Of a stretch of DNA of 64,000 nt, positions 1 through 37,771 are shown one piece after another; the stretch's first letter is position 1, and each line of letters opens with the position of its first letter. A program made the translations under genes and the position numbers. Source of the DNA: Lates calcarifer. Taxonomy: Eukaryota; Chordata; Actinopteri; Centropomidae. The stretch covers positions 22,503,750 to 22,567,749 of the forward strand of contig NC_066851.1 of assembly GCF_001640805.2 (NCBI RefSeq), in the 5' to 3' direction. The notes beneath the pieces are model-generated. The model did no database searches. It saw only the letters and a program-made list of their open reading frames with translations, and had not been told where the DNA came from.

Positions 1-17229
<17,229 letters not shown>

Positions 17230-20200
17230 AGGTTTTTTTTTTCTGACCCCGAAGAGACGCTGAGAGGTCACAGAGGTCACGGGAGTCGACTTCCTGTCCC
17301 ACTTCCTCCTCGCTGTAAATAGCTGTTTGTGAAAGCTTCGTATCTCCCATGTCACACTTCAGCGTCACACCACCAAGTGCTCACTGTACAGGTTTTAATC
17401 TCTCATTGCACTTTTAAAGGTTTGTGCTCTCAGACGGGGATTTGTGGTGGTTTTGTTGGGTTTTTTGTATCAGTACATATCGAGAAACAGGAGGAAAATG
17501 AACGTACGGTGGCCTGTATGTGTTTGATTTGAGTGTGTAAATCTGTTCTGTCTCATTGTATGTGCGTATACTGTATGTGAGCGTGTGCTGGTGTGACTGA
17601 TCGCTCGCTCAGATCAGTCCTTTAAATATTTTAGGCTATCGCTTGAGTGAAGGCAGAGTTTAAGTTTCAGAAACGTTTCTGATGTCGAGGCAAAAAACCA
17701 AAAGTCACTGGTCCAGTTAAACTGTAGAGGGTGAAGCCAAAGAAGTACAGTTAAGACTGATTAACATCTCTCTGTAGTAATTATGACTGTGTAATAATAA
17801 CATAAGATGCAAATGGACAACATAAGGTACAGAAACAAAAACAAGTACAAAACAGTGCAGAATCTGAACACAACAGTGCAAGAAAACAGGATGAAACAGT
17901 ACAAAACACAGAACAGTGTAAAAAATGGAACAATTTAGTGCAAAAGTCAGTTAAAAATGATGCAAAGAGTAAGTGCAGGAGTGCAGAATGTAAACAGGTT
18001 GTGGTTTGATGTTGTCGCCACAGATTTCTGTGAGCAGACATTATATAACTGTTAGAGTATGTTTGATCATTTTAATCGTTTTTTGAAGGTATCATTTGTT
18101 CAAAATGGAAGAAAAGGAGAAATTAAAGATGCAAACATGTTATATTCCATTGTTGAAAAAATAAGTAACATTCGATCAAGAGTTCGTTAAAGTTCACCAA
18201 CTTTCTCTTGATGAAACTGGCTTCACTTTAAGTCCAGTGACTGATCAGTTCTGCCTCTCAGAAAACGTTTTAATAACTTAAACCATCTGCTCTTTGCAGA
18301 ACTTGTCCAGCAATGACGTCTTTTTGTAGGCCGACCCGGACGTTAGCTTAGCTCTGCGTTCACTCTGCAGGTTTCCAATGGAACTTCTGAACTGGTGTTT
18401 TTTATTTCAGTGTAGAAAAAGAGCTTTAGGACTAAACAGAAGAAGAGTCAACAAACATCTGACAATATTTGAAGCAGAAAAACTCCTTTAAGTGTTAAAC
18501 CTGCAGAGAGAACCCACATCTCAGTCGCCTCTTGGTTTTAGGACCTTTCTCCTAAAACTCTCCGTCCTGTGTTGATTGAAAACTTTTTGCTTTTGATGTA
18601 TGAAGTTCTATGTTTACATTTGGGGTTTTGTAAATGATGTTTTCTTAGTTTCTTGTCCTGTAAAAGCCTCGAGAACAGCAGCACAAAGAGGCAGGATCAT
18701 TGGGTTTATTGGCACGTGAAGGCCGGCCGACACACACTCAGGACCGAAGGCTGTAGTTTCACACACTGACTGATCACAACACACACTCACACACAACTCC
18801 AGGTTTGTTTATACAAAACAACACTTTACCATGTGAGTAAAGTTGAACAAATCCAACCAAAAAAAAAAAGCAAATTATGAATTATTTAAAGAAAGTTATG
18901 CAAAAATTATTCCTGAGAAGATTTAAGTTGTAGATGTAAAATATATATATTCGCTGTTACCAAAATAAGAGGCGCTGCTCCTCCTATAGTTAGATATAGT
19001 TTAATGAATATATACACACGACTGTGCAACAGTGATTCACTTTGATTCATTAGATCCAAAGTGTTTTTTAATTTAAAACTGGAATTTAATGTAAAGACGA
19101 AAACGTGCGTCCACACTCTGAAGCTGAAAAAGTTTATTCTGCATCACAGGAATCAGACAACAAACGAAAATCCTGATCAGAAATTGTCCGAGTTCAGTTT
19201 CTACATCGGTCAAAATAATATATTCAGACAGAAAAGTGTGACTGACGTCGCTCCAACATTTAAGCTTTTGTTAAAGTTCACTCTGAGAAAGGAGGTAACA
19301 TAACAAACTTGAATTACAGTTTGAAAAAACTTAATTTACAGCATTAATCTGAATTGAAGATGAAGCATCACTGATTCTGGTTCAGTGAAATATTTTATCA
19401 GGAGTTTAAAACCAGGTTTAAAGCTTTGGGTTGAATTTTTATTTCTTTTACAGTCAGATATCACCGGTGTTTCAACACAGGCTGAAACGGTCGATATGCA
19501 GATGAGATCAGGCGACGACCTTTGTGCTTAAAGTGACAGAAAGCTTAAATATTTCAGATAAAACAGCCTGAGTTCATTTATTCAAGGAATTTATTTTACA
19601 TTTAGAAAAATCAAGTTTTTACAAAAAGAAGAAGAATCCAAAGTTCCAAAACGTTAAACGTCGTCTAAACTTTTAAATCAGGAACGACCTGATCCTGAAC
19701 ACCCGATCGTTTTGATTCTCAGGTTCAGGATTATTTTTAAACCGTCGTCAGACTGAATCGTTTGTTGTTGTTGTTGTTTTTCCTGCAGGAGTTTAGTTCT
19801 CTGCAATAATCTTTGATTTGATTCTGAAAATCTCTTCACACGTCACTGATTTTAAATCTGATTATCAATTAATTAATCAACATCTGAAGCTGAGCAGAGA
19901 GTTGATGAAACTGTTCATCCGCCATTTTTCTTCTTGAATCATCATCAGTCGTTTTTCCTTCTGTGCCTGAAATAATTTAGTCATAGTGATTTTTTTAAAT
20001 CTCGTTTTTGAGTTAATTTTCTTTATAAAGATGATTTTATTGACGCTGTTACAGAGTCGAAGCTTCGTGTCGACTGTTGATCAGTCTGCTCATCAAACCT
20101 GCTTCCTGCTGTTTTTCCTCTTTGTTGTCTTAATGTAGAAGCTCCACAAAGTAACGAGGCACATAACCTAACAATGTCTGATGGTTCTGATGAAGCAGGG

Positions 20201-21500
20201 CGACAGTTTGAGCAACGCAGACGGGCAACATCCTCAGCAACAGGCAACAGAGAGATAATCAGAGTTAATTTAAGGTAAAGATGAATATTAGAAGAAATAT
20301 TAGAATTATTATAAACACAACAAACAAGAGTCCTCACAGCATAAATAACATTTAATTTATTATTTAACTTATGAACAAAACATAGAAAATGCAACTTATC
20401 AGAGTAAAATATTTTGTAATGTTTTTATGATGCTTTAAACCGTGTTTTCACATTTTAATTTGCTCTGATTAGAACTTGAAGAGGTTAACATCGTGCTGCT
20501 GAAGTATTCGTCTCATGTAACTTGTGTCTGAGTTTATCATCAGACATTGTTGCCCAAACTGTTGCCCTGTGCATCACAGCTGCAGAGATCTGAAGCTCGT
20601 GTAGAGGAACTCTCCTCTCACAGGACTGGAAATCTTAAAATCCGTCCTGAAACTTTTTGACTTCTCACCAGTTTTTAACAAACAGAACGATCTCTCTCTC
20701 TCTGAGTGTCGATGACGTGAATGTAAACTTTGTGATTTAAGAAAGTGCAGAACAGCTGCCGTTGACTGTATGTGTGTTCCTTGTTAAAGCAGTGAAGGTT
20801 TCTGTCTTTTTGTTGTCATTTTTTATTTTTTACTGAGTGTAATTTCTCCTCCTCCCCCTCGGCTGTGGACCATGTTGATGTGTGGAGCGGTGATGAGGAC
20901 GGAAGTAAATTCTCAGGTGGTTTTATATCCGAGGGTACGGGGGGAAAATAAAAGAATATTGATAGAACTTCACCCTTGTAACAGAAGCCGAATCTTTATT
21001 TATCAGATGCCTTGTTGCCGTGGCAACACACTGGATGCTGCACCCTCCTCACATACCGCTCCACGACCGCTCAGAGGCTCCGAAGTAGTTCTTTTTCTTT
21101 TGTGTAATCTGAAATTATTCAAACTTGTCCCTCCATTGTTAACTATGAAACGAAGCCCGTCCTCTGTGTAGACAGTAAATACATGTTCCTGGATGAGACT
21201 GGTATTTGTGACACTAACTGCTGCTCTTCATCTTCTTCTTCTCCTGTGCTGATAATCCTCACACAGGTTAACACTCCTCTGATGTTAGAGAGTAACGTGG
21301 TGTATCAGAGCGTCAGGACACAGAGCAGAAAACTTTTTGTTCACTCTCTAAATGCACTGAGATTGTGAGGAAGTTTGTCTCCAAATTGATTCTTTACCAC
21401 AGCCCCTTTTGTTTTTCTACATGAGCAGTGGTGATGTTTGTTCTGCAAATTATTGTACATCTTAACTGTATTTGAAGAATAAAATGGTTAAATTCATCTT
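17230..21500 (+). other. klc1: Probable long klc1 3'UTR and flank
   Basis: No coding exon is recognised on either strand. An AATAAA at 21478-21483, followed by T-rich DNA and TGTTGTTGTT, would suit the distal end of the klc1 transcript; another AATAAA is near 20946. The stretch includes a degenerate repeat at 17790-17965 built on CAAAACAGTGCAG-like units. Where the UTR ends is inference only. Confidence 0.4.
21478..21483 (+). terminator. Candidate distal polyadenylation signal for klc1
   Basis: AATAAA about 4.25 kb after the klc1 stop, with a T run (21500-21508) and TG-rich DNA just after. It is the last plausible signal before the inverted-repeat element and the zfyve21 promoter. Confidence 0.35.
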
Positions 21501-21584
21501 TTTTTTTTACTGTAATTTCTTTAGAAATGTGTTGTTGTTCTCTAGACTTTGGTTTTCAGGGAAACCGCTAAAATATTGTGAAAC

Positions 21585-22030
21585 TTTCAGTGGTGGAAGA
21601 AGTAATCAGATCCTTTACAGAAGTAAAAGTACCACATAGTACCAGTTTCTGATTTTAAATGGATTTGTACTATTAGTTTAGTACATGTAAAAACAACTTT
21701 ATGGAGAGGATTCCTACAGAAATAAAGAGTAAGATTATTTTTGTTTAACCAGAAACATCACTATATATCAGTACCAGACTCCATTGAGAAAAACAGGAAT
21801 TTTACCAAGCTGAACACAGGAGCTACTGGATTATTGCTGCCTCCATCTGTTAGTTCGTTTGTGTTATTGTGACTTTCAGTGGTGGAAGAAGTTTTCAGAT
21901 GCTTTTCTTACCACACAACAACAACACAAACAAACAAACAGATTGAGGAGCAGCTCCTGTGTTCTGCAACGTAAAATCGATGTTTTTCTCAATGGAGTCT
22001 GGTACTGATATATAGTGATGTTTCATGTTT
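21585..22030. repeat. Interspersed element with long inverted repeats
   Basis: Left arm about 21752-21834 and right arm about 21952-22024 are near-perfect reverse complements (left has ATCAGTACCAGACTCCATTG, right has CAATGGAGTCTGGTACTGAT). TTCAGTGGTGGAAGAAGT occurs twice, at about 21589 and 21874. A related copy is at 52080-52440. No open frame; possibly a nonautonomous foldback/MITE-like element. Confidence 0.7.
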
Positions 22031-22479
22031 CATCAATTCTGCACTGATCATTTCCTCCCAAAAACATAGGAAAACAAGGGCCAGGCTCAAAAATACCGGA
22101 GTCATCCTTTAATTTCTGCTGCATAATGTCATACAAAGTAAAGCTGTGCAGTAATTTACAGGACAAACATCACTACTGCTGCTGTTTCACTGATTTCTCT
22201 GCAGCCAGCACCTCTCCTGCTGAGGCCTGGCTAATGTGCACAAACCACCGATAAATATTTAATACACTTTTACCCATAAACTTGTCAGTCTCTCTCTCTA
22301 AGCCTCTTTATCTGGTCTTTTAAGAATTAATTAGCTTTCTGGAGCGAGTCTGAATTTAAAGAGATGTGATAAATTAATAAATATATATTAAAATGTTGTG
22401 GGAAGATTCATATTATCAGTAGAAATAATAATAAAACAGTTATTATTATTTTTCCCTCCTCTGCTGCAGCAGTGTTTAT

Positions 22480-30853
<8,374 letters not shown>

Positions 30854-31990
30854 CGTGACTGAACCTCCAGGCAGCACACACCCAAGTGTTTTGTCCCCGT
30901 CTCAGCGGGGTTTGGTATCTTTTTGGATTTTATTAACGCCAGTTCTGATTCTGCTTATCCGTCTGATTCCTCATCGATTCTTGATACCAGTTCTTATCAT
31001 GGTAATTTTTGCAAGAAAGAAAAGTTTATAGGAAAAAAAAAAACACTTTATTACCTCTATAACCAGTACTTTGTACATCATGTTTACCACACATAGGCTG
31101 ATTGTTCTTCTATTTTGCTTCTGGTCTTTGATTTAATTCATGAATCAGGGCATGCAGCATTAATGTTTTTACTTTAACGTGTAACAAACTCAGCAGGAGA
31201 AGAAGCTTTCTATCTGTAGTTGGTATCTGTCGACTCTGGGAGGCTTCTACTTCTTTCACTTTCTCAGATTTGAGGTTTGACGTTTGTTTTTGTTCGCCAC
31301 GTGATCCTGTGACACTCACAGTTTCTAACATCCATGAAATGTGACATTCTACCTTTCGTAAACCGTTTTTCATAACTTCAGAGATGCCATAAAAGACGTC
31401 AGACAGAGGCGCAGTAGTTTCATGACGACACAATAACTTTATATGCTGCTGTTAAATAGTTTTTCTCGTGTGTGTGTGTCAGTGAGGATTTAATTTCCTG
31501 GTAGAAGTGAGGAGACACTTTATGGATCCCTGCGGGGATGTTTTTATTTTCACTTTGCTGACCCTGCCTCTGCAGAGATCAGCTCAACAGCACCAAGTAT
31601 GGACTGAGTGTCTCGCTTCAGAGACCTTCAGCAGAACCCAGATCTTCCAGATGAAGCGTTGTCGCTGGCAGGTTAAAGGATAAATCCACCTTAAAACCCT
31701 TTAATGCAGACAGAGAAGCAGCTCTGAGGGATGTACTTTGCATTTCAGGGCTGCAACGTTCGGTTTAATTTGTGGTTGGATGTTTGAGAGCAGAAAGTGT
31801 CGGGAGCAACCTTAAACTGACTCTCCACTGGATCTGACGGTGTCTGAAAGAAAATCGTGGTCAACTGAAATCATTCCTATTCTTGGACTGGTCGAGAAGA
31901 AAGAAAAAAGTCTGCACAAAGTCTGTACTGGGTGTATTCTACCTGGTGGTCTTATCAGCTTAAATGAATTATAAATAAACATTAAAAACA
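30854..31990 (+). other. zfyve21: Likely zfyve21 3'UTR
   Basis: Follows the stop codon without other coding signal. AATAAA at 31974-31979 is a reasonable end. The length of about 1.1 kb is normal for the gene. The boundary is inference. Confidence 0.4.
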
Positions 31991-34680
31991 AACAGACATA
32001 TTAAAATGTTCCAGTTCTGATCTGCGTCACGCATAAAAGTTGAGTATCTGAGTTTACACTCGTGCTTTTGGTCATTTGTTTTTAAAAATGCAGCCACACA
32101 GACGACCTCTTTGACTGAGCATCAGTTAGTTTGATCAAACAGAATAAACAGTCAGGAAATGTTCTGGACACAAACATGACTCCAAACCTATAATCATGTT
32201 GCTCTGTAACGCTGAATGTGCAAATAAGCAACTGTTTACCAAGTTCACCATATTGATGCAAAAAAAAAGCTGGATTTGGTGGAAATGTGCAGCTGAATAT
32301 CACCGGAAAATGTCAGTTTCAACATCAGCTGCTTCAAATCAAGAGTTTGGGATTTTTTCCATTTTACTTTCAGCATTCATACAGTGGAAGAATCAGCAGA
32401 GAAGAAAAAGAAGAAACATTTTGTACCAACAGAAACAAGGAAATAGACCAGAGTGGCTGCCAAAATGAGCAGGGAGTGAAAGGCATTCTGGGAAACGTAG
32501 GCCTTCTCCAGCAACTCTCCAGCCAGAATAATCCCTGAAATGCAAAGAACATCACTGATTTTTCCACCAGTTCTATAAGTGACGTCACATGGTGGATTTT
32601 CCTGTCTGTTGGGACAGTTGAGAGTTTTAGATTTTAATCATGAGTTCAGGTGACGCGTCAGTAACTGCTCTCTTGCTACATGTATTTACAGATTGAAATC
32701 TTCAGGCCTCTGCGTCTGAGGAAATGACAGGACTATTCACTGATTCTAGTGACGTATAAACACACACACACATAAATGCTTTAAACGTAGTTTCATGTAT
32801 TGAAGTTTTGTATGAGCTATTTTGTTTAATATTCCTACTTTAACACAAAGCGTGTATGTACTTGCATCATTTTTAAAGCTGAAGTATGACTATGTTTTTG
32901 TAACACTTGTATACAGTTTTTCCTTTTGTTCTCACTCTGAGGCCTGAACACTCTGTTTTTCCTTTTCTGCTTGTTGTCGTGCTTCCGAGGACCTATTATA
33001 AACAAGAGGTTAGTTTAAGATGAGATGGTGAAAGTGTTGAGTAAACTTCAAGCAAGAAGAAGAAACGGACAGAACATTAAAAAGATTATTTTGAACGTCT
33101 GCAGCGTGAAGTCATGACGCAAAAAGGCCAGTTTTTTAATTTGTTTTTTAAGATAAACAGTGTGAGTTTGATTTTAACAGAAACACTAGTTGTTCTTCTG
33201 ACCAAACAACGCTTATTGCTCTTTAAAATATTTCCAGTCCTTAAAATCTCTTTTCACCCTGTGCTGATCACTAAAAATATTTTAACCTGCAGCTGAAAGC
33301 TGATTTTGTGCGACACAAACTGAACCAGTAATCGTTCAAGTACAAATCGATCAGTGACGTTTCTGATGAACATCCTCGTGTGGATTAGAAGCACAGATTC
33401 ACCGTGACAAACTAGTTTGAATCTTTTTTAATCCTTCAGCTGATAAAGTATTGTTTTCACCCTGATGGATCCTCAAATTCCCTTCAAACTCCCTCTGAAA
33501 GTTTTGAAACTCAAACTGTTTTGAGTTGGAAGGAAATCTTTGAGGAGCTGTTGGATGAACAAAATCAAGACGTGTGATTTTAACATGATCATAATCTTGA
33601 ACATGAGGTGAATTTGAACATTTTTAAGCAGTAATTTGAAATGATGCAGGATTAGAAATGAAATTCATGCGTTGTAACTCTGTGGCTTCTTTCAGGAGCT
33701 TTCAGCTGCATCTCACAGTCATCTTCAGCAGATGGTTTGTGCTCAGTTGTTGCCGTTGTTGGCCTTTGTCCTCTGTCCTGACCTTTGCGTCACAGCCAGT
33801 GAAAACAACATCCACCTCCTCACCTCCACTTTGTAACATAAAGTTTTATTTTTATACGCTGCTCACCTAAGAACTGAACCCCCATAGTTGTTGTTTGGTT
33901 TGAGGCTTTCAGAACGGAGACGGAGGAGAAGACTGTGAGGATTTGTGTAAAAAAGACGTTGTGTGTGGTCGCACTCGATGTGTTATCCAGTTATGTTCGT
34001 TTATTCAACACCATTATCCATTATAACGTCTTTACATGTCAGAGCTCTTCCATTATTTATCTGTTTGTGATGAAGACAGATGTGAAGGCTGCACAGTTGT
34101 TATTTTTAGATGCGTTATCTCTTTAGGTTAAATCTGGAAATCCAATCAGACTCATGATTCTGGCAAATGAGTTCAATTAAAATTGGAAAAGTGGAAATTT
34201 GGCCTCTTTCGTCTCAGTAACACACTGCCAAAATGAACCATCCAAAAATCCACTAACACTTTAAAAGGAGCTATTTGATCACATGTAGGAGACTTCCTGT
34301 GCAGCCCTGTCACACTGTCTTCAGTAAAGTTAATCATGAGTTTTTGTTGTAAGTTTGCACTACCTGTAAAATCACCAAGTCATTACTCAGCCAGTGTTTG
34401 TTCCTGCACTTTAGGCCACCCTGATTACTGTCCTTTTTACCCTCTGCTTCATTTATTAGGCTGAAAATGCTGTACTACACCCTCTGTTGGATTATTCTGT
34501 TGAGAATAAAATCAAGTGTTTATATGTTTGTGATGTTGTTTGTGTCATTTGGAACAGGGATACAAACACTGAATCAAGACGAACCCAATGTGATATTAAA
34601 ACCTGACTCTGGTTCTTTATTCATCAAACCACCTGGTATCATGGTGGCCCCCTTTCCTAAAACCTTCCAGAGATTTTACT
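31991..34680. other. Intergenic region before TRIM cluster
   Basis: No coding sequence is recognised. Short open frames have no family resemblance. Confidence 0.5.
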
Positions 34681-34896
34681 TTGTTAAACTGCTCCACTAC
34701 GTTCAACCTACAGCTGCAGTTAAACAGAGCTGCTACAACACTCTGCTGCACTGTCACTCAGTATTTCAAAGTCCATCCCTCACCTGACTCACCAGAAACA
34801 AACCAGGAAACAGTTTGTTCCTCGTCTTCTCTAAAGAGACACAGACTGAAAAACATTCGATCAGATTCACCTTCAGACCAAACTAACAGCTTCCTC

Positions 34897-34977
34897 TGAG
34901 TGAGTCCAGCTACAGGAGAGAAAAGAGGAAAACTACAACACTGCTGCTTCAACCTGCTGACTCTCCACACACTGAAG
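34897..34977 (+). other. Noncoding 5' leader exon of TRIM copy 1 (end well defined)
   Basis: The stretch CTACAGGAGAGAAAAGAGGA through CTGAAG ends at a consensus donor GTGAGT (34978). It recurs in front of copies 2 and 3, with its intron and the acceptor TTTTAG at 35081-35086. The exon start is not visible and the given start is approximate. Confidence 0.5.
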
Positions 34978-35101
34978 GTGAGTTTGACTAAAACCACCAC
35001 TCAAAGTGAAAGTGAATCTCAGTGAAGTTAGTAGAGGAGGGAGGGGAGCCATGACTGACTGTTCTTTCTGTCTGCTGTGTTTTTAGCTTCACTCAGACTA
35101 A

Positions 35102-36493
35102 ATGGCTTCCAGATCAGAGGAGGATCTCTGCTGTCCGGTCTGTCAGGAGGTCTTTAGAGATCCTGTTCTTCTGTCATGTAGCCACAGCTTCTGTAAAGAC
35201 TGTCTGAAGAGATGGTGGAGAGAGAAACCAACACAAGAGTGTCCAGTTTGTAAGAGAAGATCTTCAAATGAACATCCACCTCTTAATCTGGCATTAAAGA
35301 ACCTGTGTGAGTCCTTCTTACAGGAGAGAGATCAGAGATCTTCAGAGGATCTCTGCAGTCTGCACTCTGAGAAACTCAAACTCTTCTGTCTGGACCATCA
35401 GCAGCCAGTGTGTGTCGTCTGTCTACATTCAGTAACACACAAAAACCACAGCTTCAGTCCCATCGATGAAGCTGCACAACAACACAAGAAGGAACTTCAG
35501 GAAACTCTGGAGTCCTTAAAGGAGAAGTTAAAGAGTTTAGAAAAAGTTAAAGTGAAGTTTGATCAAACAGCAGAACACATTAAGGTCCAGGCCCGACACA
35601 CAGAGAGGCAGATTAAGGAGCAGTTTAAGAAGCTTCACCAGTTTCTAGAAGAGGAAGAGGAGGCCAGGATGGCTGCACTGAGGGAGGAAGAGGAGCAGAA
35701 GAGTCAGATGATGAAGGAGAAGATGGAGCCTCTGAGCAGAGAGATAGCAGCTCTTTCACACACAGTCAGAGCCACAGAGGACGAGCTGAGAGCTGAGGAC
35801 GTCTCATTCCTCAACAACTACAAGGCTGCAGTGGAAAGAGTCCAGCAGCGCCCCCTGCTGGAGGATCACCAGCTGCTCTCAGGAGCTCTGATAGACCAGG
35901 CCAAACACCTGGGCAACCTGACCTTCAACATCTGGAACAAGATGAAGGACATGGTCTCCTACAGTCCTGTGGTTCTGGACCCAAACACTGCTCATCCAAG
36001 ACTCATCCTGTCTGAAGATCTGACCAGTGTGAGACATGGAGAGAGACGCTGGTTTCCTGATAATCCAGAGAGATTTAAATCCCACATTGTCCTGGGCTCT
36101 GAGGGTTTTAACTCAGGGACTCACAGCTGGGATGTCGAGGTTGGAGACAATAGAGACTGGATACTGGGTGTGTCAGCAGAGTCTGTCCAGAGGAAGAGAA
36201 ACATACGGTCTGGATTATGGGGAATATGGTTCTGTGGAGGTAAATACTCAGCACTGTCACCATCAACTCCATCCACTGTTCTCTCAGTGCAGAAGAAGTT
36301 CCAGAGGATCAGAGTGAATCTGGACTGGAACAGAGGAAAGTTGTCGTTCTCTGATCCTGATACTAACACACACATACACACTTTCACACACACTTTCACT
36401 GAGAAACTGTTTCCATACTTTGACACTTGGAATAAACTCCCAGTGAAGATCTCACCACTGAAGGTCTCTGTGACAGTAAAACAGATCAGTTAA
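35102..36493 (+). CDS. TRIM-family E3 ubiquitin ligase, copy 1 (RING/B-box/coiled coil/PRY-SPRY)
   Basis: 463 residues in one exon. A RING finger spans C11-C50 (C11, C14, C26, H28, C31, C34, C47, C50). A B-box type 2 spans C85-H116 (C85, H88, C96, D98/H99, C104, C107, H113, H116). A Glu/Lys/Gln-rich coiled coil covers about 120-260, and PRY-SPRY about 285-455 ([20 protein letters not shown], then WDVEVGD and [15 protein letters not shown]). The family usually transfers ubiquitin, with SPRY recognising the target; many fish members are interferon-responsive. It resembles the nuclear factor 7 / zinc-binding protein A33 group of teleost TRIMs, and its orthology is unsettled. ATG 35102 starts 15 bases after the acceptor. 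In this copy the B-box tail reads [10 protein letters not shown] instead of [10 protein letters not shown] in its neighbours. Confidence 0.92.
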   Translation: MASRSEEDLCCPVCQEVFRDPVLLSCSHSFCKDCLKRWWREKPTQECPVCKRRSSNEHPPLNLALKNLCESFLQERDQRSSEDLCSLHSEKLKLFCLDHQQPVCVVCLHSVTHKNHSFSPIDEAAQQHKKELQETLESLKEKLKSLEKVKVKFDQTAEHIKVQARHTERQIKEQFKKLHQFLEEEEEARMAALREEEEQKSQMMKEKMEPLSREIAALSHTVRATEDELRAEDVSFLNNYKAAVERVQQRPLLEDHQLLSGALIDQAKHLGNLTFNIWNKMKDMVSYSPVVLDPNTAHPRLILSEDLTSVRHGERRWFPDNPERFKSHIVLGSEGFNSGTHSWDVEVGDNRDWILGVSAESVQRKRNIRSGLWGIWFCGGKYSALSPSTPSTVLSVQKKFQRIRVNLDWNRGKLSFSDPDTNTHIHTFTHTFTEKLFPYFDTWNKLPVKISPLKVSVTVKQIS

Positions 36494-36992
36494 AGATAAA
36501 GAGGATGATCATATTTCTGCTGTTGTTAATTTCTTTAAGGGAAAACTCAGAGACTTTAACTGCACCTGTCCTCCTGCTGTCTACATTATTCGCATTAAGG
36601 GTTGTATACTTTTCTTTTAGTTCTCACTGCTAAACAATCTGTTTTTTTCTGTTGTCAACCTTTGCACATGTGTAAAATGATTTACCCATTTTCCCATTTG
36701 GTTTGCCTTTGTTGTCATTTTATATTTGAATGTAATTTTTTGACATTGTGTGGAGGCATTAAAACCATCAAACCAATGGTTCCAATCTTCCAAATGTTCA
36801 TTTATAATGATGGGAAATATTTAACAGTTTATGGATAATTTAGTTTTTATTTCCAGTTCTGTTCGCAGAGCCTCCTCGTGTCTTTATTGATTTGTTATTT
36901 TATTGTAAACTGTTTTGTCCTCATCGGGTTCCTGTAGAAATGATGACTCTAGTTTTCCAGCGACCTGATTGGTCAATAGTTGGGCTGTTGCC
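36494..36992 (+). other. 3' flank of TRIM copy 1
   Basis: The first 120 bases resemble the same position after copy 2 (GGAAA...CTTTAACTGCACCTGTCCT), showing that the duplication includes 3'UTR. The rest is T-rich noncoding DNA. Confidence 0.5.
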
Positions 36993-37371
36993 AGATTTTG
37001 ATCCGATCCTCTGGCGTTAACCCGCCCCGGAGCAGTTTAGCCGTTCAGCGTTAAGTGACCATGGTGATTTACACTGCTAAGAAGTGAACTACCGCCGTAA
37101 ACCCCAGAGCTAGACCGGAGGTTACCTCGCTAACCTCAAATCCTGCTTCGTAGTACAGACCCCTGCTCAGACAGTCTGCTCCTGCTGGTAACGTTAACTT
37201 TTTAAAATAACACTCGCGGTCATGGACGGTGAAAGACTATGCAAAGTACAAAACTTACTCGCTAGTGTTAGCTAACGTGCGTGGGAACACTACTGCTAAC
37301 CTCCGCTAACAAAAACGTCATAACGTTCTCCTCACCATTCCATGATAAACCTTTTATGGAATCATCCGGGG
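36993..37371 (+). repeat. Duplicated GC-richer upstream block, copy A (before TRIM copy 2)
   Basis: Shares with 40053-40385 the phrases TTAGCCGTTCAGCGTTA, ACCATGGTGA, ACTCGCGGTC, GCTAACGTGCGTG, CGTCATAACGTT and TTCCATGAT in the same order. It is richer in CpG than the flanks and follows a CCAAT-type GATTGGTCAATAG (36967-36979). It may be promoter-proximal DNA carried along with the gene duplication. No comparable block was found before copy 1. Confidence 0.75.
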
Positions 37372-37572
37372 ATTTCACTCATTTACACTATCCTGCTATG
37401 TTCGACCTACAGATTTGAACTGCTGCGCCATTCGGCCGCATTCAAGCTCCGCCCCTCACGTGACTCGCTTCAGACAAATCAGGAAACAGTTTGTTACTTT
37501 CACTGTGGAAAGCTACATGAACGTAAACTCAAGCGATCAGACTCACGTTCAGACTAAACAAAGAACGTCCTC

Positions 37573-37653
37573 TGAGTGATTCCAGCTACAGGAGAGAAAA
37601 GAGGAAAACTACAACACTGCTGCTTCAACCTGCTGACTCTCCACACACTGAAG
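37573..37653 (+). other. Noncoding 5' leader exon of TRIM copy 2
   Basis: Same leader sequence as copy 1, ending at donor GTGAGT (37654). The acceptor TTTTAG is at 37751-37756. The exon start is not determinable. Confidence 0.5.
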
Positions 37654-37771
37654 GTGAGTTTGACTAAAACCACCACTCAAAGTGAATCTCAGTGAAGTTA
37701 GTAGAGGAGGGAGGGGAGCCATGACTGACTGTTCTTTCTGTCTGCTGTGTTTTTAGCTTCACTCAGACTAA

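Noticed and set aside
20023..20394. 123-codon open frame on the minus strand
   Set aside because: No family resemblance, no motif, compositionally like the surrounding AT-rich DNA. I considered it as a possible XRCC3 exon and saw no match.
32480..32500. CATTCTGGGAAACGTAG as a ZNF143-type promoter motif
   Set aside because: Only partly matches the consensus and lies in AT-rich DNA without other promoter features.
35879..36426. Minus-strand open frames across the TRIM SPRY region (also in copies 2 and 3)
   Set aside because: They are shadows of the sense reading frame, conserved only because the sense genes are duplicates.
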